Shown: piece by piece, positions 53,748 through 63,233 of the stretch
How the letters are laid out: the number at the start of each line of letters is the position of its first letter
How positions within the stretch are numbered: the first letter of the stretch is position 1
Assembly: GCA_048498995.1 (NCBI GenBank)
Contig: JBEHWX010000022.1
Span: forward strand, 1-64,000
Direction: 5' to 3'
DNA length: 64,000 nt
Origin: JBEHWX01 sp048498995
GTDB lineage: Bacteria; Bacteroidota; Ignavibacteria; OLB7
Notes under the pieces: generated by a model
What the model saw: the letters and a program-made list of their open reading frames with translations, nothing else
The model's database searches: none
Told to the model about the DNA's origin: nothing
Position numbers and translations under genes: made by a program

Positions 53748-54632
53748 TTACCGGATCTGTTCCCACTCCTTGGAGATCGAGCGGCGGAGGAAGATCACCG
53801 ACAGGCCGTTGAGCGTCCACTCGGCCAGCACCCGCAGGTAGCCGTAGCGGCGGAACCGTCGGGGGGATTCGTAGACGCAGAGCTCGTCGCTGTGGCCGAT
53901 GCCGCCGTGGCGCGCCAGGCGCTTGTAGAGGTCGAAATCCTCCCCGGCCGCCATGTGGTTCTGATAGCCGCCGACGGCGACAAACGCGTCCCGCCGCACC
54001 ACCTGGCACTCCCCGCGCCCCATCCCGACGCCGATGGCGTTGAGCAGCCGGACGTGGTTGTTGAAGAAGGTGTGGAAAAGGGTGTCGCTCAGCCGACGCT
54101 CCTCCGGCGCGATCCGGACCGGACAGGCCCATGCGGCGAAGGCGCCCGGGGCGTGGCATCCCTCGGCGATCCGTGCCAGCCGCTCCAGAAACTTCTCCGG
54201 CGAGCGGGGGATCGTGTCGGCGTTGATGAAGACCAGAAGATCCCCGCGGGCGCGCTCGGCGCCGCGGTTCCTCCCCTCGGCGATCGTCTGGCGCCGGGGC
54301 TCGGCGTGGACCGCCACGGCGTCGGCGTGCTTGCGCGCTATCTCCACCGTCCGGTCGCTGCTGCCGCCGTCGCTGACGATCAGCTCGATTCCGAGCTTCC
54401 GCCGCATCTCCGGCGGGAAGCAGCGGAGGGTCCGCTCCACCAGGCGCTCCTCGTTGAGCGCCGGGACGATCACGCTGATCCGCGGCTGCCCGGGCGGCCT
54501 GGAGGCGTGGCCGTTGCGCGCGGCACCGTCGGTGAAGGCGCCATCGGCGACGCCGTCGCGATGGGGGGCGGAGTGGGTGGTCCCGTTCGGAGCTGCCGGC
54601 TCCCGGTCGACCGATGTCGTCTGCTCTCTCAC
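53748..54632 (-). CDS. Family 2 glycosyltransferase
   Basis: This 294-residue GT2 enzyme transfers a sugar from a nucleotide donor. The nucleotide-binding ISVIVPALNEE precedes DGGSSDRT, the DxD-like INADT and the GEDFDLYKRLARHG acceptor region. A hydrophobic C-terminal segment (LRVLAEWTLNGLSVIFL) may attach it to the membrane. The start is the GTG at 54632, which overlaps the stop of the upstream DUF2279 gene by GTGA. The first 45 residues are a disordered Pro/Ala-rich leader. The substrate is unknown. Confidence 0.87.
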   Translation of the reverse strand: MREQTTSVDREPAAPNGTTHSAPHRDGVADGAFTDGAARNGHASRPPGQPRISVIVPALNEERLVERTLRCFPPEMRRKLGIELIVSDGGSSDRTVEIARKHADAVAVHAEPRRQTIAEGRNRGAERARGDLLVFINADTIPRSPEKFLERLARIAEGCHAPGAFAAWACPVRIAPEERRLSDTLFHTFFNNHVRLLNAIGVGMGRGECQVVRRDAFVAVGGYQNHMAAGEDFDLYKRLARHGGIGHSDELCVYESPRRFRRYGYLRVLAEWTLNGLSVIFLRRSISKEWEQIR

Positions 54633-55819
54633 AGGTCGAACGGGTAAAGGAGTTTGAAACGGACGTCCGGCAGGATCTGCAGCGCGGGCGCCGGGAAACG
54701 GAAACTGTTGAGCCCCTGCACCAGCCAGTTCATGAACGGACCCATGTCCGGCAGCAGCTCCACCAGGTTGTAGTCGAGCGCGACGTAGAGGGTGCGGTAG
54801 GGGGTGTAGCCGATCAGCTCCACATCCTTGGCGCCGTAGCCGACGGCGAGCTGGAGCCACTTGGGCCAGTAGGATTTCAGGCTCTCCGGCAGCAGGCTGT
54901 GCACCCGCGCCGAAAGCCAGACGTTCTGTCCGTCGTAGTCGTCGATCAGGATCCGGGAGCGGATCTGCGCGGCGTTGCGCGCCGAATCACGTCCGCTCGG
55001 GCCGATCGACCACTTGTAATCGAAGTTCTGGAAGAAGGGCACCTCCCGCTGGATGTAGAAGGAGGCGGCCCCGAGAAGATTGGAGACCTCGTCGGTCCAG
55101 TCGAACCCGTAGTTGCTGTGGAAGCCGTCGGCCACCTCGACCCACGTTCCCCAGATCAGCCCGCCGACCGAGCCCCAGAGCGCGGCGTCGTCCTTCGAGA
55201 AGCCGGAGGCGATCAGCGCCTCGTGGCTGCAGTAGGAAGCCATCCACCCGCCGTAGAGATGCCCGAACTTGTCGAGCTCCTTGGAGTAGCCGATGTCCGT
55301 CTTGAAGTTGAACGGCCCCTTGGTGCTGTCCGGGTACCAGACCTGCTGATACCACATGATGCCGGCGGCCAGCCCGGCCAGCGCTCCGCCGAAGATCGAG
55401 ATGGTCGTGGGGCTCACCTGCGTCACCCGGTAGGGGAGCTTTCCGGTCATGGTGTAGCGGGGGGATTCGCCGTTCATGAATTCGGACTGCGAGATCCGCT
55501 CCGGCTCGACGAGCCCGGCGGTCGTGTCGCTCACCGACGGACGCTCCGGCGCCGGGGCCGAGGGATCGGATGCCGTGCTCTCGGATTTTCCGGTCTCCTC
55601 GACGGCCATCGCGGGGGAGGCCGGCCGGCTCATCATCGCGGAATCGACCGGGGCGCGGCGCTGTGCCAGGCCGGCCACGGCGTCGGAGCCGGTCAGGAGC
55701 GCCCCCTCCTGCGCGCGCGCGCGCGGCGCGGCAAGGCCGGTCAGGGAGATCACGACGAGAAGCAGGGCGCGGCTCAAGGCCGAGGTCGAGGTTGCGATTG
55801 TAGACTCTCCGAGACTCAT
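54629..55819 (-). CDS. DUF2279 family exported protein
   Basis: The 396-residue protein has a signal peptide (ALLLVVISLTGLAAPRARAQ, ending near residue 37) and an acidic/Pro low-complexity stretch to about 115. A DUF2279-like domain follows, with FKTDIGYSKELDKFGHLYGGWM, SVGGLIWGTWVEVADGF and FDWTDEVSNLLGA. Hydrophobic segments such as ISIFGGALAGLAAGIMWY suggest an envelope membrane location. The function of this family is unknown. Overlap with the glycosyltransferase gene implies joint expression. Confidence 0.82.
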   Translation of the reverse strand: MSLGESTIATSTSALSRALLLVVISLTGLAAPRARAQEGALLTGSDAVAGLAQRRAPVDSAMMSRPASPAMAVEETGKSESTASDPSAPAPERPSVSDTTAGLVEPERISQSEFMNGESPRYTMTGKLPYRVTQVSPTTISIFGGALAGLAAGIMWYQQVWYPDSTKGPFNFKTDIGYSKELDKFGHLYGGWMASYCSHEALIASGFSKDDAALWGSVGGLIWGTWVEVADGFHSNYGFDWTDEVSNLLGAASFYIQREVPFFQNFDYKWSIGPSGRDSARNAAQIRSRILIDDYDGQNVWLSARVHSLLPESLKSYWPKWLQLAVGYGAKDVELIGYTPYRTLYVALDYNLVELLPDMGPFMNWLVQGLNSFRFPAPALQILPDVRFKLLYPFDL

Positions 55820-55953
55820 GACATCAACATCGATTCGAGGGGAGCATGCACCGGATCCGGGGCGTCATCGCGGGCCGTGCCGTAGCGGGGCGTGCCGTAG
55901 CGGCATGCCATGGCCGCGTTCCCGTGCGGCCGCCAAGGGGCGACGCGAGGGAA

Positions 55954-58314
55954 TCAGGCCACGGCGCGCGGGCGTACTTCCTGGGTCAGGGAGATTCTCC
56001 ACTCGGAGACCCCTTCCAGCTCCCAGGCCGCCAGAACGATCGAGCCTTGATAATTCTTTTCGAAGCCTTCCTCCGACAGGGAGACGGTTTCGATCGGCGC
56101 GCGCAGCAGCATCGCCGGGCGCTCGAGCTCGAAGAGGAGCTCGGCTCCGAGCCATTCGTCGACCAGCGCGATCGCGCGCCCGGCCGAGGCGCCGGTCCCG
56201 TTCGGGCGGCCGTCGTTCTCCGGCGGACGCACTCCGTCGATCAGATAGTAGCGATCCGGCTCGGTGCCGGCCGAAAGGGAGGAAGTCAGCTCTACCCCGA
56301 AGCGTCCGCGCAGCGGGGAGCCGTCGAGAGAGCGGAGGAGATAATCGACGGTGAGAACGGCGGGTCCGTCCCCGAGCGAGATCCGCTTGCGCACCAGCAC
56401 CGGCTGCGTTCCGTCGACGGTTCCGCGCCGCTCCAGCGTCAGCCGGAGCGTGCCGTCGTCGGCTCGTTCTATCAGGTGATCGTACCGTCCGGTGTGGAAA
56501 TCCCCCCGCTCGGTGACCGTGGCGTCCCTGAGGGAGACGGCGTCCAGATCGGCGCCGTAGAAGTGATCGAGGAGCATCGCGTGGCGATAGCGGTCGTAGA
56601 CGAGGGCCTTTTCGAGCCCCGGCTCCTTGACCCTGACGATCTCGTGGATGCTCTTGGCCCCGGCTCCCACGCCGGCGTCGGCGGCATCGACCGGACCATG
56701 GGATCCGACGGAGGATCCATCATCGGTCGTCGTCCGCTGGCTGGTCGCGGTGCCCGCCGCGGTACCCGCTGGGGTGCCCGCCGGGGCGCTGGCTCCATCC
56801 GTCGCGGAGCCGGACGTAGGGGGAGCGTCGGCGACGGTTCCGCTGACCGGCTCCTCGGCCGTCGCGGGGGCCTCCTCGGCGACGGAGGACTTCGGAAGCC
56901 TCGCCAGTTGGGCGTGGTATCCTTCCTTCCGTCGCTGCAAAACATCGCAAAAGTTATAGCCGACCGGTTTGTAATCAAACTCAAAAATCCCGGCGCCGCG
57001 CTCCGGAGCCAGGTAGAAGGCCATCGTCGGCGTTTCGACGATGATCTCCTCGGCGCCGTCGATATCGTAATCCTCCACGCTGACGCGCGCTCCCCGAAGC
57101 CCCTCGTACCGGTCCATCTCCCGCTCGGCGGCGATCAGCTCGCGGTACATCGCCATCCGGATATTGGCCAGGTAGATGCCGCCGAACACGCCGTGCCAGT
57201 AGGGGCAGTTGCACTGTCCGGCCATCAGGTGCTCGGCCGCGCTCTCGAGGTGGCGGCGGTCGCCGGCGCCCCCCGGCGTCTCCCCGCGCCGGAGCCGGTC
57301 GAGCCGGTTCGAGACGCGGAGCATCTTCTTCTGCATCCCGTTCACCTCGGGGTACTTCACCTGGAAGTTCCGCCAGAACCCGCCCCGCACGAACCCCTCG
57401 AAGCGGTCGAGGATCGCCTCCTCCTTCAGGATCTTCTCGAAGGTCTCGTAATCGAGATAGCCCTTCACGGTCGGCAGCGCCCAGTGAAGCATTTCGGCGT
57501 AGGAGGCGGTCGGCAGGTAGATCCGGGAGGCCGGAGCCCGCGTGGCCACAACGCGCCCCGGCAGCTCGGTCCGGACCCAGGAGGCGTTTCGCTCCAGCAG
57601 GAGGCAGAAGCGCTCCAGCCACTTCTGATCGTACACCGTCCGGTAGGTCTCCGGCCAGATGCCGAACTTCTCTCCGTCGTCGGCGAAAGTCACCACCCGG
57701 TCGGTCCCATCCCGGTCCAGACTCGCCAGGTACTCGAAGGTAACCTCCGGATCCTCGAACGGCATGGTGTAGCGGAGCTTCTTGTCGATCGGGAAGACCG
57801 CCAGGGGGCGCCCCTGATCCTCGGTGAGGAAGTACCCGGTCAGCTCCCGCTCGGCCAGTCCGGCGGACTTGAAGTGCGTATCGTCCAGGAAGGTATAGCG
57901 GATGCCGGCCTCGTGGAGCGTGGAGGGGAGCGAGGGCTCCCAGACCCGCTCGGCCAGCCACATGCCGGTCGGCGCGGCGCCGAACCGCTCCTCGATCCGC
58001 CGGTTGAGCTTCACGATCTGCTCGCGCCGGTCCCGCTCCGGGAGCATGGCCAGGATCGGCTCGTAGTAGCCGCCGGAAAGGAGCTCCACCCGCCCCTCGC
58101 GCACCGAGCGCTCGACCACCTCCAGGAACTCCGGGTGGTTCTCGGCGAACCAGTCGAGAAGGATGCCGGTGTAATGCTGGCCGAACCTGATCGACGGAAA
58201 GCCGGACATCACCTCCATCAGGGGACGGTAGGCGCGCTGGTAGGCATCTTCGAACACCCAGCCGAAGTTGCCGACCGGCTGGTGATTGTGGAAGGCGAGG
58301 ACGAGAGTAATCAT
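55954..58314 (-). CDS. GH57 4-alpha-glucanotransferase/alpha-amylase
   Basis: This 786-residue glycoside hydrolase family 57 enzyme probably transfers or hydrolyses alpha-1,4-glucan chains (glycogen or starch) in the cytosol. HNHQPVG is at residues 9-15. The nucleophile E122 is in GMWLAERVWEP and the acid/base D213 in FADDGEKFGIWP, nearly the same numbers as in the Thermococcus litoralis enzyme (E123, D214). DUF1925/DUF1926-like domains follow. A disordered insert rich in Ala, Thr, Gly and Pro (about residues 450-545) interrupts the C-terminal half and makes the protein longer than usual (about 650). No signal peptide is present. It ends 134 bases from the DUF2279 gene. Confidence 0.92.
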   Translation of the reverse strand: MITLVLAFHNHQPVGNFGWVFEDAYQRAYRPLMEVMSGFPSIRFGQHYTGILLDWFAENHPEFLEVVERSVREGRVELLSGGYYEPILAMLPERDRREQIVKLNRRIEERFGAAPTGMWLAERVWEPSLPSTLHEAGIRYTFLDDTHFKSAGLAERELTGYFLTEDQGRPLAVFPIDKKLRYTMPFEDPEVTFEYLASLDRDGTDRVVTFADDGEKFGIWPETYRTVYDQKWLERFCLLLERNASWVRTELPGRVVATRAPASRIYLPTASYAEMLHWALPTVKGYLDYETFEKILKEEAILDRFEGFVRGGFWRNFQVKYPEVNGMQKKMLRVSNRLDRLRRGETPGGAGDRRHLESAAEHLMAGQCNCPYWHGVFGGIYLANIRMAMYRELIAAEREMDRYEGLRGARVSVEDYDIDGAEEIIVETPTMAFYLAPERGAGIFEFDYKPVGYNFCDVLQRRKEGYHAQLARLPKSSVAEEAPATAEEPVSGTVADAPPTSGSATDGASAPAGTPAGTAAGTATSQRTTTDDGSSVGSHGPVDAADAGVGAGAKSIHEIVRVKEPGLEKALVYDRYRHAMLLDHFYGADLDAVSLRDATVTERGDFHTGRYDHLIERADDGTLRLTLERRGTVDGTQPVLVRKRISLGDGPAVLTVDYLLRSLDGSPLRGRFGVELTSSLSAGTEPDRYYLIDGVRPPENDGRPNGTGASAGRAIALVDEWLGAELLFELERPAMLLRAPIETVSLSEEGFEKNYQGSIVLAAWELEGVSEWRISLTQEVRPRAVA

Positions 58315-58969
58315 CGCGCGAACTTACGGAATTCGGTCTCTGGCCGGGACGCCGGGCCCCTCCGCTCGGGAAGGAACACCGAAGCGGCCGGACGTTCTCA
58401 GTCTGGGGTCGAGCGTCGGCATCGGAGCGCGGATCCCATCCTCCCGCTCCGGCGCCGGGCCGGGTTCGATCCCCCGGCAACCGCAGCACATTCCCTGCCG
58501 TCGCGCCCCCGCTTCGGCGTCATCCGCGCGCGGCCGACCCGCATGCCGTGCCGATCGGCATGCCGCGCGGAGCCCCGCCTCCCGACGCGCGGCGGGGGAT
58601 CGCTCGGAGGATCACCCCGCCACTCTTCCGACACGCTCTTCCGGCACGGCCTTCCGGCACGGGATCTGCGGGAGCATACGGCCCCGGTTGCGGGCCGATC
58701 GGGGGAGCCAGGGGGATGAAATCTCGGAGCTTCCCCGCATATTCGGCCACGGTACGAGAAAACACGGATCGGCGATCTGGTTCGTCATCCGGTTCATCCG
58801 TTCGACCGCTCGGTCTGCCACTCCGGCCCTCTCGGCCGGTCCTCCTCGGCATCCGACGGCGGTCCGGCGCTCCGTCGGCGTCCCCGATCGCGACGGCCGG
58901 CACGATCGCTCCCCCCGAAGATCGGCCGCGGGCATTCGCACGTGACTACATCATCCAGGAATCATATCG
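58315..58969. other. Intergenic region between divergent genes, no recognised gene
   Basis: The GH57 gene reads left and the AhpD-like gene reads right, so both promoters should be here. GC-rich words such as CCGATCGGCATGCCG recur (58548-58566), but no ORF or RNA can be supported. Confidence 0.5.
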
Positions 58970-59578
58970 ATGCTGAGCAAGATCCTACAGGCTACCCGCG
59001 ATGAAGTCCGCGTCGGCGAGCTCCTCTCGCGCGTGGAGGAGAAGCTCGGGGAGATCCCCGAGGCATATCATACCCTCGCGCTGAGCCAGCGCTTTCTGAA
59101 CGATACCCTCTTCAACCTTAGGAAGGTGATGGAGGGGAAGGAGCTGGACCTGAAGACCAAGCACATGATCGCCATCGGCGTGGCGGCCGCCACCGGCGGA
59201 CCGAACATCGTCTCGGCGCGCGTGCACGAGGCCAAGAAGGATGGCCTGACCGACGATGAGGTGACCGAGACGCTGGAGGTGGCCGGCTCGATCGCCACCT
59301 ACAATGTCTTCTACAAGTTCCAGCATCTGGCCGGCGCCGGCTACGACGAGTTCAAGCCGGGATACAAGCTGAGCGTCTTCGTCCGCCCACTGTTCCTGAG
59401 CGTGCTTCAGGTGGAGATGGTCTGCGCGATGATCTCGGTGGTCAACGACTGCCCCTACTGCGTGAAGGGGCATCTGGCCAAGAGCCGCGATCTGGGCGCC
59501 ACGGTGCCGCAGATCGAGGAGGCGCTCCGCCTGTCGGCGCTGGTCGCCGGGTTCGCGACCTTCACGAAGATCGACTGA
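58970..59578 (+). CDS. AhpD-like carboxymuconolactone decarboxylase-family protein
   Basis: This 202-residue all-helical protein has two AhpD/CMD-type halves. The second half carries the full AhpD active site: E149, C161-x2-C164 and H168 (VNDCPYCVKGH), with the same spacing as M. tuberculosis AhpD E118, C130, C133 and H137. The first half keeps a His (ARVHEA) but has lost both cysteines. It should act as a disulfide reductase or alkylhydroperoxidase. A peroxiredoxin gene lies 310 bases downstream on the same strand, so it likely helps recycle or back up that enzyme against peroxides. Confidence 0.88.
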   Translation: MLSKILQATRDEVRVGELLSRVEEKLGEIPEAYHTLALSQRFLNDTLFNLRKVMEGKELDLKTKHMIAIGVAAATGGPNIVSARVHEAKKDGLTDDEVTETLEVAGSIATYNVFYKFQHLAGAGYDEFKPGYKLSVFVRPLFLSVLQVEMVCAMISVVNDCPYCVKGHLAKSRDLGATVPQIEEALRLSALVAGFATFTKID

Positions 59579-59888
59579 GCCGTCCGGCCGTGCCGCTCCG
59601 GCTCCCCGATTCGGTCCGCGTTGTCCGGCTCTTTCCGGCTTCCGCGGGTGTGGACAGATCGTAACAGCGGGCAAATTGTGCGGGAATCGGCGGGGCTGTA
59701 GCTTCGCTGGCGCTCCCGGGCGCCCGGTGCATCATCCCCCCCCTCGAAGCGCCGGCCCCGGCTCCCGGACGCGATCATCCCTCGGCCGTCGGTCAAATTC
59801 CGATGGCCGGGCAGGTGAAAGAGTTACTGTACGACAGCTTCAATTCCCATACGATCGATCAATCAACTTCTCTACAGGAGAGCATTCC
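59579..59888. other. Intergenic region before the peroxiredoxin gene
   Basis: Contains no supported gene. An AGGAG ribosome-binding site for the peroxiredoxin lies at about 59876-59880. The upstream stretch 59815-59870 is relatively AT-rich and probably holds its promoter. Confidence 0.5.
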
Positions 59889-60458
59889 ATGGCAGTAATG
59901 ATCGGCAAGCCGGCCCCGGAGTTCCGCGGCACGGCAGTCGTCGGCGGCGCGGCCGCCAACCTGAATCCTGACAACGCCTTCAAGGATATCGCCCTCTCCG
60001 ACTTCCGCGGCAAGTGGGTCGTGTTCTTCTTCTATCCGCTGGACTTCACCTTCGTCTGCCCGACGGAGCTGGCCGAGTTCGGCGGCGCCTACGAGGACTT
60101 CCGCGATCTCGACGCCGAGCTGATCGCCGTCTCGACCGACTCGAAGCACTCGCACCTGGCCTGGCGTCGTCAGGACGAGAAGCTCCTGTCGATCCCCTAC
60201 ATGCTCCTGGCCGACCCGACCAAGGAGATCGCGCGCAACTACGGCGTGCTCAAGGAGGAGACCGGCTACGCTCTGCGCGGCACGTTCATCATCGATCCGG
60301 ACGGCGTGCTCCAGTACATGGTGGTGCACAACGAGGATGTGGGCCGCTCGGTGGCCGAGACGCGTCGCGTGCTCGAGGCGCTGCAGACCGGCGAGCTTTG
60401 CCCGTGCAACTGGAAGAAGGGAGAGGCCACGCTCTCCAACGCCGAGGTTGCCGGCTGA
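59889..60458 (+). CDS. Typical 2-Cys peroxiredoxin (AhpC/Prx1 type)
   Basis: This 189-residue cytosolic peroxidase reduces hydrogen peroxide and organic peroxides. The peroxidatic C57 is in FYPLDFTFVCPTEL and the conserved Arg is in GYALRGTFIIDPDG. The resolving cysteine is C171 (or C173) in GELCPCNWKKG. The ATG at 59889 has a good AGGAG site. The C-terminal extension is that of dimeric/decameric Prx1-type enzymes. It pairs with the AhpD-like gene upstream and is followed by a strong terminator. Confidence 0.95.
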   Translation: MAVMIGKPAPEFRGTAVVGGAAANLNPDNAFKDIALSDFRGKWVVFFFYPLDFTFVCPTELAEFGGAYEDFRDLDAELIAVSTDSKHSHLAWRRQDEKLLSIPYMLLADPTKEIARNYGVLKEETGYALRGTFIIDPDGVLQYMVVHNEDVGRSVAETRRVLEALQTGELCPCNWKKGEATLSNAEVAG

Positions 60459-60835
60459 GACGCCTCGCCGAGATGATCGCCGCCGCCGGGTTGTCCGCCG
60501 GGTGGAAAGTTCCACCTGATGGCGACCGCCGCGGGATGATCATTTCGTGACGTCGATATCACGCGCGGAGCCGGTCGCCGGAGGGAATGAGCCTCCCGGC
60601 GACCGGCCTTCCGCCGAGACGATGCGCGATGGACGGCATTCCGGATCGACCGGAATTCCGCCCGTTGTCCTCCCGTCGTTAGCATACCGTTACACGTTCT
60701 ATCGCCGCCCGCCCGCCCGAGCCGCAGCACGAACCGGGATTCATAGTATTTTCGACCCGCATCCGTGCGCCGGTGGCACGTTTCCTGTCCTTCTCTCCAT
60801 AGTTCCAACCCTAGTTACGAGGCGACCTTCGATCG
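60459..60835. other. Intergenic region between peroxiredoxin and speA
   Basis: Beyond the terminator at 60570-60607 the stretch has no supported gene. Bases 60680-60830 become less GC-rich and probably contain the speA promoter. Confidence 0.5.
60570..60607 (+). terminator. Terminator after the peroxiredoxin gene
   Basis: A 15-bp stem (60570-60584 with 60592-60607, one bulge) and a 7-base loop are followed by CTTCC. It is 112 bases past the stop. Confidence 0.78.
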
Positions 60836-62947
60836 ATGAACCAGGATCAGATCACTGAAGTCACTCCCCAAGACCATGTTCCCGCAGCCCTTCCCGCGTC
60901 GATCAACGATTCGGGATGGACCATCGAGGACGCGTGCCAGGTCTACAACATCGACAAGTGGGGCTCCCCCTATTATCGCATCAACGAACGGGGGCATGTC
61001 GCCATCCGTCCGCTGTTCGATGCCGATACCGAGATCGATCTGTTTGATGTGGTCCAGGAGATCGGCCGGCGCGGCATTCAGCTTCCGTGCCTCATCCGCT
61101 TTCAGGACCTGCTCCGCCGTCGCGTCATCGAGCTGAACGAAACGTTCCGCCGCGCGATCGAGGAGTTCGACTACAAGAACGTGTATCAGGGGGTCTACCC
61201 GATCAAGGTCAACCAGCTCCATGAGGTGGTGCTCGAGATCCTGGAGGCCGGCGAGCCCTACAACTTCGGCCTGGAGTGCGGCTCCAAGGCGGAGCTGTTC
61301 GCCGCGCTCCCCCATCTCGAGCGGGACAACATGCTCCTGATCTGCAACGGGTACAAGGACACCACGATGATCCGGGCGATGCTCATGGGGCGCCAGCTCG
61401 GCAAGAACGTGGTCCCGATCCTCGAGAAGTACAAGGAGTTCGACGATCTGCTGGCCGAGGCCGACAGCATGGGGGTCGATCCGGCCTTCGGCGTCAGAAT
61501 CCGCCTGGCCACCGCCGGCTCCGGACGCTGGGCCGAGTCCGGCGGCGACGTCTCCAAGTTCGGCATCTCGATCCCCGAAGTGCTCAAGCTGATCGACGTG
61601 CTCCGCAAGCGGAACCAGACCGACGCCTTCCAGCTCGTCCACTTCCATATCGGCTCGCAGATCCAGGATATCATGACCCTCAAGCAGGCGGTCAAGGAGA
61701 TCACCCGGGTCTACGCGAAGCTCTACAAGATGGGACTGCCGATCCGCTATATCGACGTCGGCGGCGGCCTCGGCATCAACTACGATACCCCGGAGGCGGG
61801 GCTGGAGCAGAGCATCAACTACACGCTCCAGGAGTATGTCAACGGCGTGGTCTACACGATCAAGGAGATCTGCGACATCGAGGAGGTGCCGCATCCGACG
61901 ATCGTCTCCGAGAGCGGCCGCGCCCTTACCGCGCACCACTCGATGCTCATCGTCGGCGTGCTGAGCACCACCCGGAAGAATATCCCGGATGAGCTCCCCG
62001 TCGTCGGCGAGCAGGACGAGCCGGTGGTCCGCGAGCTTCACGACGCGCTCACGATGCTCGAGGAGATCCTGCTCAACGCCGCCTCCCGCGGCGAGGGGCA
62101 GCGCAAGGCGCGGTTCCTCGAGGTCTATCACGACGCGGTCGAGAAGCGCCGCGAGGCCGATCTCCTCTTCTCGCTCGGCTATCTCTCGCTGATCGACAAG
62201 GGGAAGACCGAGCAGCTCTACTGGGCGATCATGCAGCGCCTCTACAAGGCGATGATCCAGCTCGATCATGCCGCGCTGCCGAACGACCTCTACAACGTGG
62301 AGGAGCAGCTCGTCGACCAGTATCTCTGCGACTTCTCGGTGTTCCAGAGCATGCTCGACCACTGGGCGATCGACCAGCTCTTCCCGGTGATGCCGCTGCA
62401 TCGCCTGAACGAGGAGCCGACCCGCCGCGGCACGCTCGTGGACATCACCTGCGACTCCGACGGCAAGGTCGATCAGTTCATCGGCGCCGACGGCGAGCGC
62501 CGGTTCCTGGAGCTCCATCCGGTCAACTCCGAGAACTACTACCTCGGCGTCTTCCTCACCGGCGCCTACCAGGATATCCTCGGCGACATGCACAACCTGT
62601 TCGGCCGCGTCAACGAAGTGCATGTCTACGCCGACGAGGAGGAGCCGGAGGACTTCTATATCGAGAAGTATATTCCGGGCACCACGGTCACCGAGGCGCT
62701 CTCGCTGGTGCAGTATTTCCCGAGCGACCTGAAGAAGCGGATGGACCTGATGATCCGCGAGAAGGTCCGCTCCAAGCAGATGCGTCCCACTCAGGGCGTG
62801 GCCGCGCTGGAGCGCTATTCGCAGGGGCTCGAGGAGTACACCTATTACAACTTCTGGGACAAGACCCTGAAGGAGTTCGGCGGCCGGAAGCTGCCCGATA
62901 CCCGCGAGCAGGAACAGCCGCCGGTGACCAACAACGGCGTGGGCTGA
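60836..62947 (+). CDS. speA: Biosynthetic arginine decarboxylase
   Basis: SpeA decarboxylates arginine to agmatine, the first step of this polyamine route. It is a fold III PLP enzyme of 703 residues, longer than the E. coli enzyme (658). The PLP lysine K124 is in GVYPIKVNQ. Other landmarks are LECGSKAELFA, HFHIGSQI, the YIDVGGGLGINYD phosphate-binding loop and VSESGRALTAHHS. The C-terminal region contains the helical insert and VTCD-like binding block VDITCDSDGKVDQF. It lies 286 bases before a deoxyhypusine-synthase-like gene, after which the window ends; the two probably act in one polyamine pathway. Confidence 0.95.
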   Translation: MNQDQITEVTPQDHVPAALPASINDSGWTIEDACQVYNIDKWGSPYYRINERGHVAIRPLFDADTEIDLFDVVQEIGRRGIQLPCLIRFQDLLRRRVIELNETFRRAIEEFDYKNVYQGVYPIKVNQLHEVVLEILEAGEPYNFGLECGSKAELFAALPHLERDNMLLICNGYKDTTMIRAMLMGRQLGKNVVPILEKYKEFDDLLAEADSMGVDPAFGVRIRLATAGSGRWAESGGDVSKFGISIPEVLKLIDVLRKRNQTDAFQLVHFHIGSQIQDIMTLKQAVKEITRVYAKLYKMGLPIRYIDVGGGLGINYDTPEAGLEQSINYTLQEYVNGVVYTIKEICDIEEVPHPTIVSESGRALTAHHSMLIVGVLSTTRKNIPDELPVVGEQDEPVVRELHDALTMLEEILLNAASRGEGQRKARFLEVYHDAVEKRREADLLFSLGYLSLIDKGKTEQLYWAIMQRLYKAMIQLDHAALPNDLYNVEEQLVDQYLCDFSVFQSMLDHWAIDQLFPVMPLHRLNEEPTRRGTLVDITCDSDGKVDQFIGADGERRFLELHPVNSENYYLGVFLTGAYQDILGDMHNLFGRVNEVHVYADEEEPEDFYIEKYIPGTTVTEALSLVQYFPSDLKKRMDLMIREKVRSKQMRPTQGVAALERYSQGLEEYTYYNFWDKTLKEFGGRKLPDTREQEQPPVTNNGVG

Positions 62948-62987
62948 CGAAGGCCCGCCGGACGCACGCGATGTGATCTTCGTGGAG

Positions 62988-63018
62988 GCGCGGGGACGGT
63001 CTGACGCCGTCTCCGCGC
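62988..63018 (+). terminator. Rho-independent terminator after speA
   Basis: A 12-bp stem (62988-62999 with 63007-63018, one wobble) has a 7-base loop and is followed by TCCTGTTTT. Confidence 0.85.
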
Positions 63019-63233
63019 TCCTGTTTTCGGCCCCGGGCCCGCGCGCGATACGCGATGGCTCGCGCGCGAGATGCCCACGCGCACGCGGCGGGGCTCCGGG
63101 CCATGGCGACGGGATCGCGCCCGAACCGATCCCCTGAACTCCGCGGCGCGCGCGCCCTCTCTCCGGTTGCTCCGCGGCCGGTTGCCGGGCCGCCGCCGAT
63201 TCCCATGCATCCTCGTTCCCGCAAGGACCAATC

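Noticed and set aside
58548..58976. 142-codon plus-strand frame between GH57 and the AhpD-like gene
   Set aside because: Pro/Arg/Ser-rich with no motif and overlaps the start of the AhpD-like gene in another frame.
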